From an uncultured Alistipes sp. (lineage in GTDB: Bacteria; Bacteroidota; Bacteroidia; Bacteroidales; Rikenellaceae): 6,401 bases of DNA. Position 1 is the stretch's first letter; each line of letters opens with the position of its first letter. The notes under the pieces were generated by a model. That model searched no databases. It was not told the origin of the DNA and was given only the letters and a program-made list of their open reading frames with translations. The translations under genes were made by a program, and so were the position numbers. Positions 1-4,967 of the stretch are shown piece by piece. Where the stretch lies: positions 1 through 6,401 of the forward strand of contig CAMWJM010000075.1 of assembly GCA_947174575.1 (NCBI GenBank). Reading direction: 5' to 3'.

Positions 1-938
1 TTGTCGTGGGCGCGGTGATGTGTTTAAGAGAGAGCTCCTACTACGATCCGGAGCGGAAACATGTGGAGAACGAAGTATTCGCCCGGGCCAATGCCCAGAA
101 ATTAGGCGACGTGGCCCATTCGATGACTCTGCACGGCGGATTGCTCTGGGTCGTGGTGAACAATTCGGGCGCGATCTTCGCCATAGACCCCGGTACATTC
201 CGAGAAGTCGGGAGAATCACGGGCTTCACCTCGCCGCGCTACATCCACTTTTTGAACGACGAAAAAGCCTACGTCACCCAAATATGGGATCCGCGCATCG
301 GCATCGTCGATCCCAAGACTTACCGGATCACGGGGTATGTCGAGACGGACATGGACTACGAATCCGGATCTACGGAGCAGCTGGTGCAGTATGGCAAATA
401 TGTCTTCACGAATTGCTGGTCGTACCAGAACCGTATTCTGAAAATCGACACCGAGACGGACGCAGTAGTCGGCGAATTAGTCGTGGGCATCCAGCCCGCG
501 TCGCTGGTAATGGACTGCAACAATAAGATGTGGACAATTACCGACGGCGGTTACGAGGGTTCGCCCCATGGTCACGAAGCCCCCTCGCTCTACCGCATCG
601 ACGCCGAGACATTCGCTATCGAGCAGCGATTCGAATTCCCATTCGACGCCCACCCCTCGGAGCTGCAGCTCAACGGCTCGAAAGACCGAATCTACTGGCT
701 CGACGACTCGGTGTGGTGCATGAATGTCACGGACGAGAGCATGCCGGAACGGCCGTTCCTCGAAACAGCGGGCACACGCTGTTACAGCCTGACGATCAAT
801 CCTGTGAATAGCGATATCTACGTCGCCGATGCGATCGACTATGTGCAAAACGGCATTGTGCTGCGCTATTCGGCCGCAGGCGAACTGCTCGACCGGTTCG
901 GCGTGGGCGTAACGCCGGGAGCATTCTGCTGGAGATAA
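1..938 (+). CDS. BtuG-like YncE/DUF5074 beta-propeller protein, 5' truncated by window edge
   Basis: The C-terminal ~310 residues of a beta-propeller protein. The frame is open from nt 3 to the TAA at 936-938. In-frame GTG (6) and ATG (18) exist, but no signal peptide follows them, so the true start and lipoprotein signal probably lie upstream. Repeating blade-like segments are visible: LWVVVNNSGAIFAIDPGTF, RYIHFLNDEKAYVTQIWDP, YVFTNCWSYQNRILKIDTET, GIQPASLVMDCNNKMWTITDGG, APSLYRIDAETF and a closing SDIYVADAIDYV / GVTPGAFCWR strand. This pattern matches, from memory, the DUF5074/YncE proteins of gut Bacteroidetes that include BtuG, the surface lipoprotein that binds cobalamin and caps the BtuB transporter. 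By inference this is a surface ligand-capture protein. Corrinoid specificity is not shown here, and some relatives may bind other ligands. A nitroreductase gene follows after 14 nt. Family call is strong; the ligand is a guess. Confidence 0.85.
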   Translation, partial: VVGAVMCLRESSYYDPERKHVENEVFARANAQKLGDVAHSMTLHGGLLWVVVNNSGAIFAIDPGTFREVGRITGFTSPRYIHFLNDEKAYVTQIWDPRIGIVDPKTYRITGYVETDMDYESGSTEQLVQYGKYVFTNCWSYQNRILKIDTETDAVVGELVVGIQPASLVMDCNNKMWTITDGGYEGSPHGHEAPSLYRIDAETFAIEQRFEFPFDAHPSELQLNGSKDRIYWLDDSVWCMNVTDESMPERPFLETAGTRCYSLTINPVNSDIYVADAIDYVQNGIVLRYSAAGELLDRFGVGVTPGAFCWR

Positions 939-952
939 CACAAAATAGATTC

Positions 953-1585
953 ATGGCAGACAACTATCTGGAAAAGAAGATGGAGGAGTATCGGGCACGC
1001 ACCGCGGAACGTCCCCGCCCCACTGCGACACTCTACCGGCTCCTGCTGAAGAACCGCAGCCACAGAGGCTACGACACGCATTTCGAGGTGCGGGCCGACC
1101 AGCTCCGCAAGATCATCGAGGTGAACACCTGCATCCCCTCGGCCCGCAACCAGCAGGTGCTGCGATTCCGTCCGGTACTGGCCGACGAGGCAGTCGCTGT
1201 GCTACCCCACATCCGTTTGGGCGGCGCCCTGCCCGAGCAGCATCTGCCCCTGCCGGGCACGGAACCCAATGCGTTCATCATCGTCTGCTCGACGGTCGCC
1301 GAAGACCGCTATGTAGACATCGACCTGGGTATCTCGGTGCAGAGCATGCTGCTACGGGCAGTGGAAATGGGGTTGAATGGCATCTGCATCGGGGCATTCG
1401 ACAAGCCGAAGATCGTGGAAGCATTCGATCTGAAAGAGGAACCCCTGCTCATTCTGGCGATCGGCAAAGGAATCGAACGGATCGAATTGACGGAGATCGG
1501 CGCCCGCGACAGCCACGCCTACTATCGGGAAAACGGGGTGCACTATGTGCCCAAGCTCCGAATCGAAGAGTTGATCATCGAATAA
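953..1585 (+). CDS. Nitroreductase-family FMN oxidoreductase
   Basis: A 210-residue protein with the nitroreductase fold signature. NRSHRGY (residues 34-40) is the N-terminal phosphate/FMN contact, and PSARNQQ (62-68) is the PSAxNxQP-type flavin segment. DIDLGISVQSMLLRAVEMGL (122-141) is the central helix, followed by GICIGAF and ILAIGKG (167-173), the strand near the FMN. Family members use NAD(P)H to reduce nitro compounds, quinones or flavins, or do specialised chemistry such as BluB's flavin cleavage. I see nothing that singles out BluB, so the substrate is unknown. The first ~30 residues are a charged extension (LEKKMEEYRAR) before the domain. It has no signal peptide and is predicted cytosolic. 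ATG 953 is the first start after the propeller stop and lacks a close Shine-Dalgarno sequence (GGAG at 931-934 is about 18 nt away). The 14-nt gap suggests cotranscription with the propeller gene. Confidence 0.9.
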   Translation: MADNYLEKKMEEYRARTAERPRPTATLYRLLLKNRSHRGYDTHFEVRADQLRKIIEVNTCIPSARNQQVLRFRPVLADEAVAVLPHIRLGGALPEQHLPLPGTEPNAFIIVCSTVAEDRYVDIDLGISVQSMLLRAVEMGLNGICIGAFDKPKIVEAFDLKEEPLLILAIGKGIERIELTEIGARDSHAYYRENGVHYVPKLRIEELIIE

Positions 1586-1697
1586 TCACACGAATCGCCG
1601 AACACCGAGTGCCGAGCAGAATTCGTTGAAACGAGCCGGCATGAAAAATAAATCTTATGCGGCGTCCCTATGAGGTCGCTGTTGTTTCCGGTATGGA

Positions 1698-1733
1698 TAC
1701 GGATTCCGGAATAAGTTACCCGGATTACGGATT
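1698..1733. repeat. Short direct repeats (TACGGATT x2, CGGATT x3) and a 10-bp palindrome
   Basis: TACGGATT occurs at 1698-1705 and again at 1726-1733, with a third CGGATT at 1721-1726. ATTCCGGAAT (1703-1712) is a perfect 10-bp palindrome overlapping the first copy. They sit 37-72 nt upstream of the -7 box. They could be upstream regulator sites or chance low-complexity; nothing else ties them to a function. Confidence 0.25.
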
Positions 1734-1739
1734 GTGGGG

Positions 1740-1762
1740 CGAACGGCTGGAATAACCGTTCG
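1740..1762. promoter_or_regulatory. Candidate operator: 7-9-7 inverted repeat over the -33 region
   Basis: CGAACGG (1740-1746) and CCGTTCG (1756-1762) are perfect reverse complements separated by 9 nt. The dyad ends 7 nt before the -7 box at 1770-1777, so it covers the place where the -33 contact would lie. That position suits a repressor or activator site for the operon starting at 1809. A 7-bp dyad can arise by chance in a region this long, so the location is the main support. No regulator gene is present in the window. Confidence 0.35.
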
Positions 1763-1769
1763 AAAGCCA

Positions 1770-1777
1770 TATATTTG
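1770..1777 (+). promoter_or_regulatory. Bacteroidetes-type -7 promoter box (TATATTTG)
   Basis: TATATTTG matches the Bacteroidetes primary-sigma -7 consensus TAnnTTTG at every fixed position. The -33 element is weak: CTGG at 1747-1750 lies 19 nt upstream, inside the putative dyad, and no TTTG sits at the right distance. Weak -33 with an overlapping dyad would fit a regulated promoter. The start codon at 1809 is 31 nt downstream, leaving a short AT-rich leader without a Shine-Dalgarno sequence, typical of the phylum. It would drive the DUF362 to TonB-receptor operon. Confidence 0.6.
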
Positions 1778-1808
1778 TACGACAGAACAACCATTCAACT
1801 CTATAGCC

Positions 1809-2783
1809 ATGAAAAAATTAGGTATTTCACTCGTTTCGCTGCTCCTCGCGCTGGGCGCAGGCTGCAACGGTCGGACCACGGCACCCGAATCGGCGACTCC
1901 CGTCGTATACATGACGCGCGACATCTCGCCCGCGGGACTCGACGCTGTCTACGAAGCGTTGGGCCGCAAGGCCGAAGGCCGGGTCGCCGTGAAGATTTCG
2001 ACGGGCGAGCCGGGCGGCAACCACTATCTGAAACCCGCCCTGATCGGCGATTTGGTGAAGAAGGTCGGGGGCACGATCGTCGAATGCAACACGGCCTACG
2101 GCGGCGGACGCGCCGCAACGGCCGACCACCTGAAAGCCGCCGAGGCTCATGGATTCACGGCCATAGCCCCCGTGGACATCATGGATGCCGAGGGCGAGAC
2201 GGCGCTTCCCGTGACGGGCGGCAAGCACCTGAAAAAGGATTTCGTAGGGTCGCACTTCCCCGACTACGACTTCACGATCGTCCTTTCCCACTTCAAGGGC
2301 CACGCGATGGGCGGTTTCGGCGGTGCGCTCAAGAACATTTCGATCGGCATCGCCTCGTCGGCGGGCAAAGCATGGATCCACACGGCCGGCAAGACCAAAA
2401 CCGATCTGTGGAACAATCTGCCCGAGCAGGATGCGTTCCTCGAATCGATGGCCGAGGCGGCGAAGGCCGTAGCCGACCATTGCGGTGAAAAGATTCTCTA
2501 CATCAACGTGATGAACAACCTTTCGGTCGACTGCGATTGCGACGCGCACCCCGCAGCGCCGCAGATGAGCGACATCGGAATTCTGGCATCGCTCGATCCG
2601 GTAGCGCTGGATCAGGCGTGCGTCGACCTGGTCTACGCGTCGGAAGACCCCGGCAAAGTGCACCTGATCGAACGCATGGAATCGCGCCACGGCATCCGCA
2701 CCGTGGAGCACGCTGCAGCCATAGGCGTGGGCAGCCGCGAATATACGCTCGTATCGTTGGACGAAAAACCGGCCGACCGATGA
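1809..2783 (+). CDS. DUF362 domain protein with N-terminal lipoprotein-like signal
   Basis: A 324-residue DUF362-family protein. The frame is open further upstream to 1734, but that stretch contains the promoter; ATG 1809 gives a proper signal sequence. Residues 1-18 (MKK then a hydrophobic LGISLVSLLLALG core) precede Cys19 in an AGC-N context. Position -3 is Gly instead of the usual Leu, so lipidation is likely but atypical. Family landmarks: KISTGEPGGNHYLKP (62-76), ECNTAYGGGRAAT (92-104), HFKGHAMGGFGGALKNISIG (161-180), DCDCD (241-245) and DIGILASLDPVALDQACVDL (255-274). DUF362 proteins often occur with Fe-S or redox proteins; their activity is not firmly established. Conserved Cys93, Cys242, Cys244 and Cys271 could bind metal or a cluster. 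It is first in the operon and its stop overlaps the next start (ATGA). Predicted periplasmic or membrane-anchored. Confidence 0.88.
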   Translation: MKKLGISLVSLLLALGAGCNGRTTAPESATPVVYMTRDISPAGLDAVYEALGRKAEGRVAVKISTGEPGGNHYLKPALIGDLVKKVGGTIVECNTAYGGGRAATADHLKAAEAHGFTAIAPVDIMDAEGETALPVTGGKHLKKDFVGSHFPDYDFTIVLSHFKGHAMGGFGGALKNISIGIASSAGKAWIHTAGKTKTDLWNNLPEQDAFLESMAEAAKAVADHCGEKILYINVMNNLSVDCDCDAHPAAPQMSDIGILASLDPVALDQACVDLVYASEDPGKVHLIERMESRHGIRTVEHAAAIGVGSREYTLVSLDEKPADR

Positions 2784-3928
2784 AATACCGTTCGCTGGGC
2801 CGCACGGGTCTGGAAGTAAGCACCGTAGCGCTGGGATGCGAGGGGTTCGTGGGGATGAGCGCCGAGCAGCTGCGCGCGGAACTCGACTTCGCCCGGCAGG
2901 CCGGCATCAACTTCATCGACCTCTACGCCTCCAATCCCGACTTGCGTTCCAATCTGGGGTCTGCGTTGGCCGGACGGCGCGAACAATTCGTCATCCAAGG
3001 CCACATATGCTCCGTATGGGAAAACGGGCAGTATCTGCGTACGCGCGACCTGCAGAAGACCGAAGCGGCGTTCGAAGACCTGCTGACGCGCTTGGGGACG
3101 GACTATGTGGACATAGGCATGATCCACTATGTCGACCAGGAAGCGGATTTCCGCCGCGTGTTCGACGGCGAAATCATCCGCTATGTCCGCCGCCTCAAGC
3201 AGGAGGGCCGCATCCGCCACATCGGTTTGAGCAGCCACAACCCCGCCGTGGCCCGCATGGCGGTGGAGACGGGAGAAATCGACGTACTGATGTTCTCGAT
3301 CAACCCCTGCTACGACCTGCAACCGCCCGGCGAGGATGTTGATGCGCTGTGGGCCGACGAAAGCTACGACCATGCCCTGCAGAACATCGATCCCCAGCGC
3401 GAACGGCTCTATGAACTCTGTGCCCGCGAGGGCGTGGGCATCGACGTGATGAAGGTCTACGGCGGCGGCGATCTGTTGAGCGACGAACGCTCGCCGTTCG
3501 GCCGTGCGCTGACGCCCGTGCAATGTATCGACTACGCGCTCTCGCGCCCCGGCGTGGCGGCCGTGATGGTGGGCAGCCGCTCGCAGCAGGAGATGCGGGC
3601 CGCACTCGACTGGTGCACGGCATCGGAGGCCGAAAAGGACTATGCGTCGGTCATATCGCGACTCGAAAAATTCACTTGGCACGGTCATTGCATGTACTGC
3701 GGACATTGTGCGCCCTGCACCGCGGGCATCGACATCGCATCGGTGAACAAATTCCGCAATCTGTGTCCCGACCGGGGCGAGATACCGGAAACCGTGCGCG
3801 AACACTACGGTGCCTTGCAGCATCATGCCTCGGAATGCGTGGCCTGCGGCGCCTGCAAAAGCCGCTGCCCGTTCGGGGTGGAGATCATAGCCTCCATGCG
3901 CCGGGCAGCCGACAAATTCGGATATTGA
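2780..3928 (+). CDS. Aldo/keto reductase with C-terminal [4Fe-4S] ferredoxin-type domain
   Basis: A 382-residue two-domain oxidoreductase of the Fe-S aldo/keto reductase type (COG1453-like). The frame is open upstream to 2537, inside the DUF362 gene, but the protein begins naturally at ATG 2780 with MKYRSLGRTGLEVSTVALG. Residues 1-280 form the barrel, with Asp47 and Tyr49 (NFIDLYASNP), His116 (DIGMIHYVD), IRHIGLSSHNP (145-155) and AAVMVGSRSQQ (260-270). The usual catalytic lysine at the end of the fourth strand is not seen: the segment reads VIQGHICSVW (71-80). The C-terminus carries Cys304/307/310/313 (CxxCxxCxxC), Cys329 in LCP, and Cys353/356/359/363 (CxxCxxCxxxCP), enough for two [4Fe-4S] clusters. 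It would move electrons between clusters and an unknown substrate, perhaps via NAD(P)H. There is no signal peptide, so it is predicted cytosolic, and it is translationally coupled to DUF362. Confidence 0.92.
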   Translation: MKYRSLGRTGLEVSTVALGCEGFVGMSAEQLRAELDFARQAGINFIDLYASNPDLRSNLGSALAGRREQFVIQGHICSVWENGQYLRTRDLQKTEAAFEDLLTRLGTDYVDIGMIHYVDQEADFRRVFDGEIIRYVRRLKQEGRIRHIGLSSHNPAVARMAVETGEIDVLMFSINPCYDLQPPGEDVDALWADESYDHALQNIDPQRERLYELCAREGVGIDVMKVYGGGDLLSDERSPFGRALTPVQCIDYALSRPGVAAVMVGSRSQQEMRAALDWCTASEAEKDYASVISRLEKFTWHGHCMYCGHCAPCTAGIDIASVNKFRNLCPDRGEIPETVREHYGALQHHASECVACGACKSRCPFGVEIIASMRRAADKFGY

Positions 3929-3943
3929 AAAACGAACAGACTT

Positions 3944-4513
3944 ATGAAAACCCTGATGAAACCCCTTGCTTTGATGATGACTCTGACGACCCTCGCGGCC
4001 GCCGACGAAACGTTCGGTGCTCAACCCGCTGCGGGCAAAAAAGCGCTGGTCGTCTATTTCTCGCACAGCGGCAACACGCGCGTCGTGGCGGAACAGATCG
4101 CTCGCGCAGCAGGTGCCGACATACTTGAGATCGTGCCCGAAAAGTCCTACCCCACAGCCTATAACGCCGTAGTCGATCAGGCCAAGAAAGAGATCGAAGC
4201 CGGATACCGTCCGGCGATCGCGACGCCGATTCCCGACCTCGCGTCGTACGACACGGTGTTCGTAGGTTCGCCCTGCTGGTGGTACACCATCGCGCCTCCC
4301 GTGGCGACGTTCCTGGAGGGATGCGACCTACGCGGCAAGACCGTGGCGCCGTTCATGACCCACGAAGGCAGCCGCATGGGCCACAGCGTGGACGACATAC
4401 GCAAGCTCTGCCCGGCGTCGACCGTGACCGAAGGGCTGCCCGTACGCGGCGGCTCGGTAGCCGGAGCGGCGCCCGAGGTGGAGAAATGGTTGACGAAAAT
4501 CGGCTTGAAATAA
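3944..4513 (+). CDS. Secreted flavodoxin-family protein
   Basis: A 189-residue flavodoxin-like protein (Flavodoxin_4 type). Residues 1-20 are signal-like: Lys2 and Lys6, then a hydrophobic PLALMMTLTTLAAA run, with likely cleavage near Ala20 or after FGA (24-26). The domain starts at KKALVVYFSHSGNTRVVAEQI; SHSGNT (40-45) is the FMN phosphate loop. Further landmarks are YDTVFVGSPCWWYTIAPPV, where the paired Trp and Tyr would stack on the flavin, and GKTVAPFMTHEGSRMG. Classical flavodoxins are cytosolic one- or two-electron carriers, so an exported one suggests FMN-dependent electron transfer in the periplasm; a free FMN pool there or an export route for folded protein would be needed. The start follows the reductase stop by 15 nt and DUF1893 begins 1 nt after its stop. 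Family call is firm; export is a reading of the N-terminus only. Confidence 0.92.
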   Translation: MKTLMKPLALMMTLTTLAAADETFGAQPAAGKKALVVYFSHSGNTRVVAEQIARAAGADILEIVPEKSYPTAYNAVVDQAKKEIEAGYRPAIATPIPDLASYDTVFVGSPCWWYTIAPPVATFLEGCDLRGKTVAPFMTHEGSRMGHSVDDIRKLCPASTVTEGLPVRGGSVAGAAPEVEKWLTKIGLK

Positions 4514-4514
4514 G

Positions 4515-4961
4515 ATGTCGCACCCCTCGACCGACCTGCAGCACCGGCAGTTGATCGACCGGCTCCACGCCGAGCGATGTTCGTGCGTGATCGGCAACGG
4601 TGGGCAGACGCGGCTGTTCCGCGAACGCGGCGTCGCCGACCTCTATCGCCTGCTGACTGAGGAACCGGCCCTGCTCGACGGCGCATTCGTCGCCGACAAG
4701 GTGGTGGGCAAAGGCGCGGCGGCCCTGATGATCCTGGGCGGCGTGAAAGAGGTGTATGCCGACACGATAAGCACCCCGGCGCTCGAACTCCTGACGGCAC
4801 GAGGCGTACGCACGACGTATGCGCTCGAAGTGCCGCACATCGTCGACCGCACGCAGACCGACTGGTGTCCCGTGGAGAAGCTGTGCCGCGACTGCCACAC
4901 GGCGGAAGAGTGTCTGGAACCGATACGCGACTTCATCGAGCATATTCGACCGACCTCTTGA
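4515..4961 (+). CDS. DUF1893 protein with C-terminal cysteine cluster
   Basis: A 148-residue protein recognised by the DUF1893 core: GAFVADKVVGKGAAALMILGGVKEVYAD (residues 56-83) followed by STPALELLTARGV and the CPVE motif (118-121). DUF1893 members have a cytidine-deaminase-like fold (structural genomics, TM1506), but no activity is established and the deaminase HAE/PCxxC zinc motifs are not evident here. Cysteines concentrate at the end: Cys118, Cys124, Cys127 and Cys133 (C-x5-C-x2-C-x5-C), with Cys22 and Cys24 near the N-terminus, so metal or Fe-S binding is plausible. There is no signal peptide and it is predicted cytosolic. Spacing is 1 nt after the flavodoxin and 6 nt before the receptor, a firmly operonic position. 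It may sense or handle the imported ligand, but that is inference. Confidence 0.85.
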   Translation: MSHPSTDLQHRQLIDRLHAERCSCVIGNGGQTRLFRERGVADLYRLLTEEPALLDGAFVADKVVGKGAAALMILGGVKEVYADTISTPALELLTARGVRTTYALEVPHIVDRTQTDWCPVEKLCRDCHTAEECLEPIRDFIEHIRPTS

Positions 4962-4967
4962 TACGAC

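Larger units (their letters stand above)
1586..1808. other. Intergenic region between the two operons
   Basis: 223 nt, visibly more AT-rich than the flanking genes. It contains the promoter, dyad and short repeats listed separately. After the nitroreductase stop I see no convincing Rho-independent terminator: the best dyad, ACGAAT (1590-1595) with ATTCGT (1621-1626), has a 25-nt loop and no U-tract. No tRNA, cobalamin-riboswitch B12 box or credible small gene was found. Confidence 0.6.

Noticed and set aside
1590..1626. Possible terminator stem after the nitroreductase gene
   Set aside because: Only a 6-bp stem with a 25-nt loop and no T-run.
1641..1673. Ten-codon leader-like ORF in the intergenic region (ATG 1641 to TGA 1673)
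   Set aside because: It lies about 100 nt upstream of the -7 box, so it would not be on the operon mRNA, and it has no attenuator-like codon run or terminator.
1734..1808. Upstream extension of the DUF362 gene
   Set aside because: It would start 5' of the -7 box and bury the signal peptide behind 25 residues.
1586..1808. Cobalamin riboswitch before the redox/receptor operon
   Set aside because: I looked for a B12-box-like GCCACTG and the surrounding fold and found none; the region is also mostly upstream of the predicted transcription start.
1827..2711. Minus-strand open frame (294 codons) antisense to DUF362
   Set aside because: No family features and biased composition; DUF362 on the + strand explains the region.
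2537..2779. Upstream extension of the aldo/keto reductase into the DUF362 gene
   Set aside because: The extension is Arg-rich out-of-frame translation of DUF362; the ATG at 2780 starts exactly at the family N-terminus and forms an ATGA overlap.
2633..4066. Long minus-strand open frame (477 codons) antisense to the aldo/keto reductase
   Set aside because: Same composition artefact; the + strand has clear reductase and ferredoxin motifs.
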